64,000 nucleotides of DNA from AC-32 sp963766375 (GCA_963766375.1 CAVXZG010000002.1:37948-101947); one strand, 5' to 3'. Shown: positions 1 to 8,829, counted from the first letter of the stretch. Made by a program: numbers and translations. Notes: generated by a model not told the origin, from the letters alone.

Positions 1-101
1 AGCAGCGCAAAGGCCAGTCCGGCCGACACGCGCTGGTGCCGCCTCGCTCGTTGCATGCGCGCAGTTTGCCTAAGACGGCACAGCTGATCAAACGGGTGGG
101 A

Positions 102-488
102 TCAGCCCAGGACGGTCAGGTTCCAGCGTGGGCGTGACGGGCGGTCGAAGCCCAGCAGCAGGATCCGCTGCCACTGGCCGAGGCTGAGCTCGCCGTTGCG
201 GAAGGGAATCTGCTCGCTGCGCGGGCCGAGCAGCCCGCAGAGCAGCCGCTCACGCTCGCGCTCCTCCTGGGGCACGAGGCGGGTCAGAAGATCCTCGAGA
301 TCGGAGAAAAAGCCTGATTCCCGCTCCTGAACCCGCACGAGAGCGATGTCGTCCAGCGGCGAGACGTAGGCGATCCCGCTCTCGAGGCCCGAGCCCAAGA
401 GCTCCCGCTTCACGTCGTTGGTGATGTCGAGCACCGTCAGTGACGGCAGCGCCGAGGCGATCGAATAGGGGACCTCGACGCTCGTCAT
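102..488 (-). CDS. Degenerate YjbQ/UPF0047-family protein
   Basis: The 128-residue product has the size and the C-terminal signature of the YjbQ (UPF0047) family: a 'NGELSLGQWQRILLLGFD' stretch followed by a basic beta strand, matching the family's NGxLxLGTWQxIxxxEFDGPR. The conserved histidines and acids are missing. The HTTA segment reads 'SPLDDIA', the protein contains no histidine at all, and EFDGPR has become GFDRPS. The fold is therefore probably kept while the thiamin-phosphate-synthase-like activity reported for some members is probably lost. The ATG at 488 is preferred over the one at 503 because AAGG lies just upstream. It follows the hopanoid operon on the same strand but is separated by about 80 bp, so co-transcription is possible but unproven. 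Confidence 0.6.
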   Translation of the reverse strand: MTSVEVPYSIASALPSLTVLDITNDVKRELLGSGLESGIAYVSPLDDIALVRVQERESGFFSDLEDLLTRLVPQEERERERLLCGLLGPRSEQIPFRNGELSLGQWQRILLLGFDRPSRPRWNLTVLG

Positions 489-567
489 ACCGGAGCCTTG
501 CATCGCCTGCGCGTTGCGGTTCCGCCGAGCAGGATGATTGTTCTCCCCAAACTGGACGCGGAGCGTG

Positions 568-1506
568 TCACGCGGTCGTCACTTCCCGCGGAAGGCGGAA
601 GCTGACGTTCTCCCTGGCCACCTCGACCTCACCAAGCTCGTCGAAACCGAAGGAAGCGAGGCTGCGCAGGACGGCCGCGACGAGCTCCTCGGGTGTCGAG
701 GCGCCCGCTGTGAGGCCGACGGTCTCGTGCCCGGCGAGCAGATCGGGGTCGAGGCCGCTCTCGCCGTCGATCAGCCGCGCGGTCGCCCCGCTCCGCTCGG
801 CCACCTCCACGAGGCGGCGCGCGTTCGAGCTGGTCTCCGAGCCGATCACGAGGATCAGCGTCGCGCCGCCGTCCGCCAGTGCCTTGACGGCGTCCTGGCG
901 GTTCTGCGTCGCGTAGCAGATGTCGTCGGCAGCAGGCCGCTTCAGGTCGCCGAAGCGCTCGCCGAGCGCGTCCACCGTCTCGGCGACGTCGTCGAGGGAG
1001 AGCGTCGTCTGCGTGATGACCGCGATCGGCTTGCCGCCCGAGTCCAGCTTCGCCGCGTCCTCGGGCGACTCGATCACAACCGTGTCGTCGGGCCGCTCGC
1101 CCCGGGTGCCGATCACCTCGACGTGGTCGGCGTGGCCGACGAGCGCGACGAGGTGGCCGCTGTCGGCGTAGCGCCGCGCCTCCGCGTGCACCTTCGAGAC
1201 GAGCGGGCAGACCGCGTCCACCACGACGAGCCCACGGCTCTCGCAGTTCTGCCGCACCGACGGCGCGACGCCGTGCGCGGAGAGCACGCAGATCGCCCCG
1301 GACGGAATCTCGTCCTCGTGGTCGACGAAGACCGCGCCGAGCCGCTCGAGGCGCTTGACCACGTGGTCGTTGTGCACGATCTCGTGGCGGACGTAGATCG
1401 GCGCGCCGTGCTTCTCGAGCAGGATCTCCACGATCTCGATCGCGCGGTCCACTCCGGCGCAGAAGGAGCGCGGGGCGGCGAGGAGGACCTGGCCTACGAG
1501 GACCAC
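568..1506 (-). CDS. ispH: 4-hydroxy-3-methylbut-2-enyl diphosphate reductase (IspH/LytB)
   Basis: Catalyses the last step of the MEP pathway, reducing HMBPP to IPP and DMAPP with a 4Fe-4S cluster. The 312-residue product has the three cluster cysteines in their usual contexts: 'SFCAGVDRAI' near residue 15, 'DAVCPLVSKVH' near 95 and 'DICYATQNRQ' near 190. It also carries 'LSAHGVAPSVR', 'TQTTLS' and the C-terminal 'GSETSSNARRLVEV' and 'GASTPE' motifs. The GTG start overlaps the end of hpnG by 13 bp, so it is the last gene of the hopanoid operon. Placement there fits supply of isoprenoid precursor to squalene synthesis. The length is normal and the reading frame is intact. Confidence 0.95.
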   Translation of the reverse strand: MVLVGQVLLAAPRSFCAGVDRAIEIVEILLEKHGAPIYVRHEIVHNDHVVKRLERLGAVFVDHEDEIPSGAICVLSAHGVAPSVRQNCESRGLVVVDAVCPLVSKVHAEARRYADSGHLVALVGHADHVEVIGTRGERPDDTVVIESPEDAAKLDSGGKPIAVITQTTLSLDDVAETVDALGERFGDLKRPAADDICYATQNRQDAVKALADGGATLILVIGSETSSNARRLVEVAERSGATARLIDGESGLDPDLLAGHETVGLTAGASTPEELVAAVLRSLASFGFDELGEVEVARENVSFRLPREVTTA

Positions 1507-2067
1507 CCCTTCGTGACGGCGCCGAGCCGGTCGAGCGCTCGCTTGGCGTCGGAGGCGGCGCGGGCAAAGCCGCGAGGCTGGCTGGCGAAGGCGCGAACCA
1601 GGCCGGGCCAGTCGTAGGCGCCGGCCGGCTTCACCGAGTCGCAGATTCCGTGCAACGTGCGCTCCGGCGTGTCGCTGACTGCGCGCAGGACGCCGTGCAG
1701 GCGCCCACTCCGGGCCAGCGGCCCGCTCTCGAGATCGACCGCGTCGGCGCCGGTCAGCTCGTGCAGCCGGCGGCGCTCGGCCGGGTCGTCCACGACTTCG
1801 TCGGCGGCGAGCATCGTCACGGCCTCCGCGCCCGGGACCCCGAGTGGCCCGCCTTCCCAGAGCACCGAGCCCTCCGCGTCCACCACGCGCGTCGCGTCGA
1901 GGACGGTGCCCGAGGCGAGGCCGTCGCGCAGGGCGCCGGCGAGGCCGAACGAGACCACGGGCCCCTCGGGCACGCCGTTCGACCGCGCCGAGGCCGACGA
2001 GCGCCGAGCGCGCACCGGCGCGGCGGGCGACCCGCCGCTCCGCCGTCGTGGCGCAGGCAAAGGTCAC
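1494..2067 (-). CDS. hpnG: Hopanoid-associated phosphorylase HpnG, one frameshift
   Basis: HpnG is a nucleoside-phosphorylase-like enzyme that removes adenine from adenosylhopane to give ribosylhopane. The product opens 'VTFACATTAERRVARRAGA' and, after a frame change, continues 'VPEGPVVSFGLAGALRDGL', the family's sfGlAGgL glycine-rich strand. It goes on to a conserved acidic segment 'DAVDLESGPLA', where the purine-site glutamate is expected. The frame breaks near 1981-1985; removing one base there gives a continuous protein of about 190 residues. The GTG start overlaps the hpnH stop (GTGA) and the end overlaps ispH. Both halves are well conserved, so the break is probably a sequence error. 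Confidence 0.8.
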
Positions 2068-3069
2068 CCGGTCAGCGTCCACGCCGCGCTGCGCACGGTC
2101 TCCCTGACGCTGCCGGTCGCCTCGAAGGCGGCCGAGGGCTCGAAGCCGGAATGGATCGCGCAGTGCTCGCAGCGCGCGTCGTTGCCCGGGCCCGTACTCC
2201 TCCCATTCGATCCCGTCGAGCAGCGCCTCATAGGTCGGAAAGATCCCGTCGGTGAGCAGGTAGCACGGACCCTTCCAGCCGTACGGGTTGCGCGTGATCG
2301 AGCCCCAGGGCGCGCACGCGAGCTTGCGGTCGCCGGTCAGGAAGTCCTGGTAGATGGGGCTCGCCAGCCAGCGGTAGCCGTGCTGGCGGGCGGCCGAGCG
2401 GATGACGCGGAACTTCTCCTCGTGCTCGGTACGCGTCATCGTCAGGTTCGGATCGATCTGCGAGTACTGATAGCCCGGCGCGACGAGCATCCCGTCGATC
2501 CCGACCTCGTCGGTCAGGTAGCCCATCATCTCGACCACCTCGGCGGGATCGGTCTCCTTGAAGATCGTCGTGTTCGTGGTGACGCGGAAGCCGGCCTCGC
2601 GCGCCTTGCGGATCGCGTCGACGGCGATGTCCCAGAGCCCGGGGTAGTCGCAGATGTAGTCGTGGATCTCGCGCATCCCGTCGAGGTGCACGACGAAGGT
2701 CAGGCGTTTGTTCGGCTTGAACACATCCAGGAACTGCTCGAGCCGGAGCGCGTTGGTGCAGAGCTCGATCGTCTTGTTCAGCTCGAGGAAGCCCTCGACG
2801 ACCTCCTCGATGCCCTTGAAGACGAGCGGCTCGCCGCCGCAGATCGAGACGACGGGCGCCGGGCACTGCTCGCCGGCGTCGATGCACTCCTCGACCGAGA
2901 GCCGCGCCTTGTTCGACTCGTACTCCCGGATCTTCCCGCAGCCGATGCAGGCGATGTTGCAGGCGAGCGTGGGCTCTAGCATCAGGACGAGGGGGTACCG
3001 CTCGCCCTTGCGCTGCTGCTGTGTCACGTAGCGGGCGATCTGAACGGTGGGAGCGAGCGGAAACTTCAT
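2064..3069 (-). CDS. hpnH: Adenosyl-hopene transferase HpnH (radical SAM), one frameshift
   Basis: HpnH is a radical SAM enzyme that joins the 5'-deoxyadenosyl radical to diploptene, giving adenosylhopane. The N-terminus reads 'MKFPLAPTVQIARYV', and the cluster motif 'CNIACIGC' (Cys37, 41, 44; CX3CX2C) follows the family-specific 'LMLEPTLA'. 'SICGGEPLVF' and 'PYGWKGPCYLLTDG' are also typical. The frame breaks inside a C/G run at about 2184-2193, just after 'EWEEYGPG'. In the next frame the expected C-terminus resumes as 'NDARCEHCAIHSGFEPSAAF' and stops at 2064. One extra base explains it. The ATG overlaps the shc stop (ATGA), and the stop overlaps the hpnG GTG. Confidence 0.9.
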
Positions 3070-4856
3070 CGACTGAGCCTTTCTCGTAGACGGCCGAGAG
3101 CAAGCAGCGGGAAGTGAAGACGGTACAGGTGGTAGCGAATCATGAAATCAAGCGGGAAGCCTGTCCCGGTGAACTGACTTTCCTCCCAGTCGCCGTTTGC
3201 TTGCTGTGCGTTGCAAAGCCACTCCGCGGCGCGCCGGGCGGGCCGGCACTCCGCCTCGCTTGCAGCGACGTAGGCTAATAGCGCCCAGGCCGTTTGGGAA
3301 GGTGTGCTTTCGCCCCGGCCCCGATACGCCGGATCGGCGTACGAACGGATGTCCTCGCCGAAGCCCCCGTCCTCGTTCTGCACCGAGTCGAGCCACGCAA
3401 TCGCGCGGCGCAGCGCGGGGTGGCCGGGCTCGACCCCGCAGGCCTCCAGCGCGGGCAGCGCGGCGGCGGTGCCGTAGATGTGGTTGACCCCCCAGCGCCC
3501 GAACCAGGAGCCGTCCGCCTCCTGCTCGGCCAGGAGCCAGTCGCGCCCGCGGCGCACTTCGTCGTCGTAGCCCCGCTCCGGCGCGAGCGCCTCGAGCGCA
3601 TGGGCGGTGACGTCGGCGGTCGGCTCGTCCGTGACCTTGCCGAAGTCGCAGAACGGCAGCTTGTAGAGCCAGAAGGCCTCGTTGTCGACGTCGAAGGCGC
3701 CCCACCCCCCGCTGCGCGACTGCATTCCGGCCGTCCAGGCGAGCCCGCGGTCGACGGCGTCGCGCCCGCGATGGCAGCGGCGCAGCGCGAGCGCGACCAC
3801 GGCGGTGTCGTCCACGTCAGGGTAGAGGTCGTTTTCGAACTCGAAGGCCCAGCCGCCCGGCGCGAGCTCCGGTCGGCGCACCGCCCAGTCTCCGGGCACG
3901 GTGACTTCCTCGTGCTCGAGCCACTCGGCCGCCTGCACGAGCGCCGGGTGCTCGGGGCCGAGACCCGAGTCGCGCAACGCGAGCACGGCGAGGCCCGTGT
4001 CCCAGACCGGCGACTGGCAGGCCTCCGGGCGCAGCCGGCCGCCCTCGTCGATCACGAACCCCTCCCAGCCCTCGACCGCGCGGCGCAGCGTCTCGTCCTC
4101 GAAGCCGTGCCCGAGCGCGACCAGCATCAGGATCGACCAGACCCACGGCGGCTGGATCCCGCCCCACGAGCCGTCGGCCTCCTGGTGGGACCGCACCCAG
4201 CGCTCGGCTTCCCTGAGCGCGGCTCGGCGCAAGGCGGAAGGCCTCGGCGCGGGCTTGCTCTGTCCCGGGCGCGCGCCGATCTCGCGCAGGTCGATCCGGG
4301 CCGGCCGCACCGGCCTGAGCGCGCGGCAGGCCGAGAGCGGGACGAACGTGCCCCTGGCCCAGCAGGAGAAGTCGTAGATGGAGAGCGGGGCACTCGGAGG
4401 AAGCAGGACCAGCTCGACCGGGATCGGCGTGATCCGCTGCCACGGCCACTGGCCGAGCAGGGCCAGGAAGCACTTGGTGAAGATCCGCGTGCCGGCGATC
4501 CCGCCCTGCGAGCGGATGAAGTCGCGCGCCCGCTCACCGGGATCCACCCCGGCGAGCTTCAGCGCCGCGTAGGCCTCGACGGAGGTCGAGAGATCCGGCG
4601 GCCCCTCGAACCAGATCGACCAGGTGCCGTCCTCGCGCTGCCGCACCAGCAGCTCGTTCGCGATCTTGCGGTCGAGCTCGGGGGTGCGCAGCCCAAGGAC
4701 GTGGTGCCAGAAGAGGTGCTGCGCAATCATCGTCGCGTTCGACTCGAGCTCGCCCACCCAGTAGCCGTCGGCGTGCTGGAGCTCGAGCAGGCGCGCCGTG
4801 GCCGCGTCGATGGCCCCGTCGAGGCGCGTCTCGATCCGCTCCGGGGCGATCGTCAA
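3066..4856 (-). CDS. shc: Squalene-hopene cyclase
   Basis: Cyclises squalene to hopene at the membrane. The 596-residue product carries the catalytic acid motif 'YPDVDDTAVVAL' (DxDDTA), repeated QW-type motifs ('QEADGSWGGIQPPWVWS', 'QEADGSWFGRWGVNHIYG', 'QNEDGGFGED') and the C-terminal 'GFPLDFMIRYHLYRLHFPL'. I place the start at TTG 4856, where AGGAGG sits about 7 nt upstream and the start overlaps the hpnE stop (TTGA). A longer in-frame opening exists but lies inside hpnE. The length is slightly below the usual ~630. The frame is intact and the stop overlaps the hpnH ATG. Confidence 0.95.
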   Translation of the reverse strand: MTIAPERIETRLDGAIDAATARLLELQHADGYWVGELESNATMIAQHLFWHHVLGLRTPELDRKIANELLVRQREDGTWSIWFEGPPDLSTSVEAYAALKLAGVDPGERARDFIRSQGGIAGTRIFTKCFLALLGQWPWQRITPIPVELVLLPPSAPLSIYDFSCWARGTFVPLSACRALRPVRPARIDLREIGARPGQSKPAPRPSALRRAALREAERWVRSHQEADGSWGGIQPPWVWSILMLVALGHGFEDETLRRAVEGWEGFVIDEGGRLRPEACQSPVWDTGLAVLALRDSGLGPEHPALVQAAEWLEHEEVTVPGDWAVRRPELAPGGWAFEFENDLYPDVDDTAVVALALRRCHRGRDAVDRGLAWTAGMQSRSGGWGAFDVDNEAFWLYKLPFCDFGKVTDEPTADVTAHALEALAPERGYDDEVRRGRDWLLAEQEADGSWFGRWGVNHIYGTAAALPALEACGVEPGHPALRRAIAWLDSVQNEDGGFGEDIRSYADPAYRGRGESTPSQTAWALLAYVAASEAECRPARRAAEWLCNAQQANGDWEESQFTGTGFPLDFMIRYHLYRLHFPLLALGRLRERLSR

Positions 4857-6079
4857 GCGGCTACCTCCTGCCGTGCCGCCTTGAGCGCCCGCGCGGCGGC
4901 GAGGCCGCTGCGGACCGCACCCTCCATCGTCGGCGGCCAGCCCGTGCCGGTCCACGCGCCCGCGCGCGTGACGTTGGGCCTGGCCGTCTCCGGGCCGGGC
5001 CGGTGCGCTTCGCTGCCGGGGCGGACGGCGATCGTGGCCTCGGGCTCGCGGCTGACGCGCGACCAGAGCAGCTCCGCGGGGCCCAGCCGCTCCGTCACCG
5101 CCCCGGCGATCAGCTCGACGAGCTCGCGCCCGCGCAGGGCCTCGAGCTCGGGCGCGCCGCTCGAGACGACGGTCAGGTACTGCCCGCGCTCGGGCTCGTG
5201 GCCGGTTAGCCGCCCGCGGTCGAAGACCCAGTGCGCCGGGCTGTCGAGCAGCGCGGCGAGAGGCTGCGGCAATAGGTGCCGGTCGAAGAGCAGGTGCACG
5301 CTGACGATCGGCGAGTGATCGAGCTCCGGCTCCGGCTCGCCGAGCAGGCGCGCGCTCTCGGCCGGCGGGACGGCGACGACAACCGCTTCGGCATCGAGCT
5401 CGGCCAGGTCGTCCACGCGCGCGCCGGTGCGCAAGGTCGCGCCCGCCGTCTCGAGCGCCCGTCCCGCCGCATCGCCGTGCATCTCGCCGAGCGGCCGCGT
5501 GGGCAGAATCAGATCAGAGGCGCGCTTGCCGGCGAGCAGTGCCGTCTGGACGGTGAAGCTCCCGGCGGTTGCGCTCGCCTCTCCGGCCCGGAGGTTCAGC
5601 GCGGGCCGGATGAAGACGTCCCAGAAACGGTCGATCGCCCGCTGCGACTGCCCGCGGGCCCGCAGCGCCTCGGCGAACGTCGCGCCTTCGGCGTCGCCCC
5701 AGCGCGCGAGCGCGCGCAGAATCCGCAGCCGGTCGCCGAGCGAAACGTGCCGGTAGCGCAGCAGCGCGAGCGGCGAGGGGCGGATCGCCGCGGTGCGGCC
5801 GTGCTCGTCGATCACGCTCAACGCCAGCGGCAGCCGCTGCACCGACCCGCTCTGGCCGATCCGATCGAGGAAGCGCAGGTACTCGGTGAAGCAGCCGAGC
5901 GCGATGTGCTGGCCGTTGTCGGGGGGTGGCTCGGGGTCGCCCTCGCGGCGCGGGAGCGTCTGCACCGCCCCGCCGAGAGTCGGGCGCGCCTCGTACAGCG
6001 TCACCTCGTGGCCCGCGTCCACGAGCTCGAGCGCCGCGCTGAGCCCGGCCAACCCTCCGCCGACAACAGCCGCTCTCAT
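4853..6079 (-). CDS. hpnE: Squalene-forming FAD-dependent desaturase HpnE
   Basis: HpnE is a flavoprotein of the amine-oxidase/phytoene-desaturase group that completes squalene formation from hydroxysqualene in the HpnC/D/E route. The 408-residue product opens with a Rossmann FAD motif 'VVGGGLAGLSAALEL' followed by an acidic strand end 'VTLYEARPTLGG'. It closes with the FAD-binding 'GAWTGTGWPPTMEGAVRSG' segment. The ATG at 6079 overlaps the hpnD stop (ATGA), and the stop overlaps the shc TTG. No frame problem is visible. Confidence 0.9.
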   Translation of the reverse strand: MRAAVVGGGLAGLSAALELVDAGHEVTLYEARPTLGGAVQTLPRREGDPEPPPDNGQHIALGCFTEYLRFLDRIGQSGSVQRLPLALSVIDEHGRTAAIRPSPLALLRYRHVSLGDRLRILRALARWGDAEGATFAEALRARGQSQRAIDRFWDVFIRPALNLRAGEASATAGSFTVQTALLAGKRASDLILPTRPLGEMHGDAAGRALETAGATLRTGARVDDLAELDAEAVVVAVPPAESARLLGEPEPELDHSPIVSVHLLFDRHLLPQPLAALLDSPAHWVFDRGRLTGHEPERGQYLTVVSSGAPELEALRGRELVELIAGAVTERLGPAELLWSRVSREPEATIAVRPGSEAHRPGPETARPNVTRAGAWTGTGWPPTMEGAVRSGLAAARALKAARQEVAA

Positions 6080-6897
6080 CGCAGGAGCCCCGCTCCCACG
6101 ATTCGCAGCTTGGTCAGCGGCGAAAGGCGTACCGAGCCGTCGAAGACGTCGAACCCGCGCGCCTCGATCCGGTCGAGCGTCGCCCGGTAGAGGCCTGCGA
6201 AGGTCGCGACGCAGGCCGAGCTGCGCGAGTCGAGCGAGCCGAGCAGCTCGAGCCCCTCCTCGAGATAGGCGCGCGCCCGCGAGGCCTGAAAGGCCATCAG
6301 CGCTCGCCACTCGGGGCCGACCCGGCCCGCGGCGATGTCCTCCTCCGAGACCCCGTAGGCCGACAGCTCGTCCTGCGGCAGGTAGACGCGACCGAGCTCC
6401 CAGTCCTCTCGCACGTCGCGCGCGATGTTGATCAGCTGGAGCGCGACTCCGAGCGTCTCGGCGCGCTCGACGTCTTCCGAGCCGTAGACCGCGACGCAGG
6501 CGACGCCAACGGCGCCGGCGACGTGGCGGCAGTAGCCATGCAGCTCGCCGAAGTCCGCGTAACGGTTCTGCTCGGTGTCCTGGAGCCCGCCGTCCACGAG
6601 ATCGTGGAGCGCTCCGTCGGGGATCGGATAGCGCGAGCGGGCGTCGGCGAGGGCCACGAGCATCGAGTCCTCGCCGGGCGCCGAATCGAGCGCGGCATGC
6701 AGCTCCTGGAGCCGGGCGCGCTTCTCGTCCACGGGCAGCTCGCCGTCGGCCACGTCGTCCACCTGTCGCGCGAAGGCGTAGATGGCGGCGATCGCCTGCC
6801 GCTTCGGCCGCGGCAGCACCATGATCCCGTAGGCGAAGTTGCGCGCCTCGCGGCGGGTGATGCGCTCGACCTCCGCGTAGGCGGCCTCGACGGTCAC
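6076..6897 (-). CDS. hpnD: Presqualene diphosphate synthase HpnD
   Basis: HpnD is a squalene/phytoene synthase-family enzyme that condenses two farnesyl-PP into presqualene-PP. The 273-residue product has both prenyl-PP/Mg sites: 'FARQVDDVADG' (first Asp-rich motif, near residue 45) and 'NIARDVREDWELGRVYLP' (second, near 165). It also has the typical opening 'RNFAYGIMVLPRPKRQAI'. The GTG start at 6897 overlaps the hpnC stop (GTGA), which makes the start choice firm. The stop overlaps the hpnE ATG. It is assigned to HpnD rather than HpnC because it is the second gene of the pair and matches the canonical D..D motifs more closely. Confidence 0.9.
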   Translation of the reverse strand: MTVEAAYAEVERITRREARNFAYGIMVLPRPKRQAIAAIYAFARQVDDVADGELPVDEKRARLQELHAALDSAPGEDSMLVALADARSRYPIPDGALHDLVDGGLQDTEQNRYADFGELHGYCRHVAGAVGVACVAVYGSEDVERAETLGVALQLINIARDVREDWELGRVYLPQDELSAYGVSEEDIAAGRVGPEWRALMAFQASRARAYLEEGLELLGSLDSRSSACVATFAGLYRATLDRIEARGFDVFDGSVRLSPLTKLRIVGAGLLR

Positions 6898-7694
6898 CGT
6901 AGCGCCGCCAGAGCCAGTCGGGCGCGCGAGGGGCGCGGTCGCTGCGTGAAGACGTCCCAGTCGGCTCGTTCCAGCGCCTCGAGTGCAGCGAGACCACCTC
7001 GGGCGAAGAGCGCCACCCCACGGCCCACTCGCCCGCCGAGCCGGCGCCCGAGCTCCTCGCCCGAGCCCAGCAGGCCGCGCGCGCGGACGGCCTCGAACTC
7101 CAGCAGCCGCCGCAGCGGCTCGTTCGGCTCCGCCAGCTCGGTGACGCCGAAGCGGCGCCGGTCCTCGGCCGGGAGGTACACGCGCCCGAGCGCGAGGTCG
7201 CGCGGCACGTCCTGAAGGAAGTTCACGAGCTGCAGCCCGGTGCAGACATCGTCCGAGAGGGCGACCAGCGCCGGCTCGGTCCGCCCCACCACGCCGAGCA
7301 CGAGCCGCCCCACCGGGTCGGCAGAGTGCACGCAGTAGCCCTTGAGCTCGTCCCACGTCTCGTAGTCGGCCACACGCTGGTCGATTCGGTTGGCCTCGAT
7401 CAGGCGCAGGAACGGCTCGCGCGGAAGGTCGCACGCGCGGATCGTCGGTTGCAGCGCCCGCATCACCTCCCACGTCGGCTCGCCCTCGTAGCAGGCCTCG
7501 ACCTCGGCCTCGAGCTCGTCCAGGGCGGCGAGCCTGTTTCCTTCGAGCTCGTCGCCGATCAGGTCCACGAGCCGTGCGAACCCGTACACCGCCCGCAGGT
7601 GTGGGCGCAACGCGCGCGGGAACAAGAGCGACGCCACGGGGAAGTTCTCCGTGCGCGCACGGGCTGCGACCGAGCTGGCGGAAGCCGGATCCAT
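6894..7694 (-). CDS. hpnC: Hydroxysqualene synthase HpnC
   Basis: HpnC is a squalene/phytoene-synthase family protein that converts presqualene-PP to hydroxysqualene. The 'TENFPVASLLFPRALRPHL' opening is characteristic of HpnC. 'FARLVDLIGDE' and 'NFLQDVPRDLALGRVYLP' are the two metal/PP sites. I chose the ATG at 7694 (266 residues) because it leaves the usual ~16 residues before ENFPVAS. ATG 7718 and TTG 7745 are in frame, but neither has a well-spaced ribosome-binding site. It is the first gene of the seven-gene hopanoid operon and is transcribed divergently from a response regulator. Confidence 0.88.
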   Translation of the reverse strand: MDPASASSVAARARTENFPVASLLFPRALRPHLRAVYGFARLVDLIGDELEGNRLAALDELEAEVEACYEGEPTWEVMRALQPTIRACDLPREPFLRLIEANRIDQRVADYETWDELKGYCVHSADPVGRLVLGVVGRTEPALVALSDDVCTGLQLVNFLQDVPRDLALGRVYLPAEDRRRFGVTELAEPNEPLRRLLEFEAVRARGLLGSGEELGRRLGGRVGRGVALFARGGLAALEALERADWDVFTQRPRPSRARLALAALR

Positions 7695-7703
7695 GGACAA
7701 ACC

Positions 7704-8135
7704 ATGGCGCTCAGCCATACGCCTAGTCAAACGGCCTATAGTCAACTCCTGACCGAAAGCGGCTCAGCGCCCGTAATCGTCGTCGCGGACGACGAGGAGG
7801 ACATCCTCGAACTGGTCGCGCTCGGGCTCGAGCGCGTGGGCTACGTCGTACACCGCGCGGCTGACGGTGAGCAGGCGCTCGCACTGATGCAGGAGCACAC
7901 GCCGGACGTCGCGATCCTCGACGTGGCGATGCCGAAGCTCGACGGATTCGAGCTCACGCGCCGCCTGCGCAACGACCCGGCAACGAGCGGGATCAAGATC
8001 GTGCTGCTGACCGCCCGGGTGCAGGAGGCGGACGTCGACGCGGGCCTGGCCGCGGGCGCGCACGACTACATCACCAAGCCGTTCAGCCCGCAGGAATTGC
8101 AGGACCGCGTGGCCGCCCTCTTGCAGGACCCGTGA
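7704..8135 (+). CDS. Single-domain response regulator (receiver domain)
   Basis: The 143-residue product is essentially one CheY-like receiver domain. It shows 'VIVVADDEEDILELV' with the acidic Mg pocket, the phospho-acceptor Asp in 'DVAILDVAMPKLDGFEL', the Thr switch in 'IVLLTARV' and the Lys in 'DYITKPFSPQELQ'. There is no output domain, so it probably acts by protein contact or in a phosphorelay. The ATG at 7704 lies inside the 5' region of the divergent hpnC, so the first ~25 residues may be untranslated. A later start would still leave the domain whole. It is convergent with the OmpR-type regulator, 10 bp away. Confidence 0.88.
   Translation: MALSHTPSQTAYSQLLTESGSAPVIVVADDEEDILELVALGLERVGYVVHRAADGEQALALMQEHTPDVAILDVAMPKLDGFELTRRLRNDPATSGIKIVLLTARVQEADVDAGLAAGAHDYITKPFSPQELQDRVAALLQDP
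7712..7745 (-). promoter_or_regulatory. Possible promoter of the hopanoid operon
   Basis: On the minus strand a TTGACT hexamer (7745-7740) is followed after about 19 bases by TATGGC, roughly 18 bases before the hpnC ATG at 7694. This resembles a sigma-A promoter with a very short leader. The spacing is slightly long and the -10 is poor, so this is only a candidate. The region overlaps the 5' end of the divergent response-regulator gene. Confidence 0.25.
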
Positions 8136-8145
8136 TACTCCGGGT

Positions 8146-8829
8146 CTAGGGCGAGTAGCGGTAGCCGAAGCCGCGCACGGTCTCGATCGCGCCGGGCTGC
8201 GCGCCGGCGTCCGCGAGCTTCTTGCGCAGGTAGCCGACGTAGAGCTTGACCTGGTCGCGTGAGGTTCCGCGCTCGCCGCCCCAGACCAGCTCGAGCAGCT
8301 GACCGTGCTCGAGCAGCTGGTTCGGGTGCTCGACGAAGGTCGCGAGCAGCTTGAACTCGAGCGGCGTCAGCTCGACCGAGCGCTCGCCCACGGTGAGCCG
8401 GCGTTCGGCGAAATCCACGGTCAGGAGCGCATCGCTGTAGGTCTCCTTCGGCCCGCCGCCAACCGCTCGACGCAAGACGGACTCGACGCGGGCGAGCAGC
8501 TCCTGGCGCCCGAAGGGCTTCGTCACATAGTCGTCGGCACCGGCGCGCAAGGCTCGCACCTTCTCGAGCTCCTCACCGCGGGCACTCAGCATCACCACGG
8601 GCACGTCGCTCAGATCGCGAATCCGCTCGAGCGTCGCCCACCCGTCGAGGTCCGGCATGTTGACGTCGAGCACGACGAGGTCGGGGCGTTGGTCGTAGAG
8701 CGCCTTCAGCGCCGCCCGTCCGTCCGGGGCCTCGGTGATGAGATACCCGGCGCGGCCGAGCAGCGTGGAAACGAGTGCACGGACATCCGGATCGTCGTCC
8801 ACCACGAGCACCGAGGGCGAGGGCTTCAT
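8146..8829 (-). CDS. OmpR/PhoB-family response regulator
   Basis: This 227-residue two-domain regulator has an N-terminal receiver ('VLVVDDDPDVRALV', phospho-Asp in 'LVVLDVNMPDLDGW', 'MLSARG', 'DYVTKPFGRQEL'). A C-terminal winged-helix DNA-binding domain follows ('ELTPLEFKLLATFVEHPNQL', 'RDQVKLYVGYLRKKL', 'IETVRGFGYRYSP'). It is close to KdpE/PhoB-type proteins. No histidine kinase is encoded in the window, so its partner must be elsewhere. The frame is intact. Confidence 0.93.
   Translation of the reverse strand: MKPSPSVLVVDDDPDVRALVSTLLGRAGYLITEAPDGRAALKALYDQRPDLVVLDVNMPDLDGWATLERIRDLSDVPVVMLSARGEELEKVRALRAGADDYVTKPFGRQELLARVESVLRRAVGGGPKETYSDALLTVDFAERRLTVGERSVELTPLEFKLLATFVEHPNQLLEHGQLLELVWGGERGTSRDQVKLYVGYLRKKLADAGAQPGAIETVRGFGYRYSP

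Noticed and set aside
3294..5318. 674-codon open frame on the plus strand
   Set aside because: It lies wholly antisense to shc and hpnE, has the Arg/Glu/His composition of a complement frame in high-GC DNA, and matches nothing.
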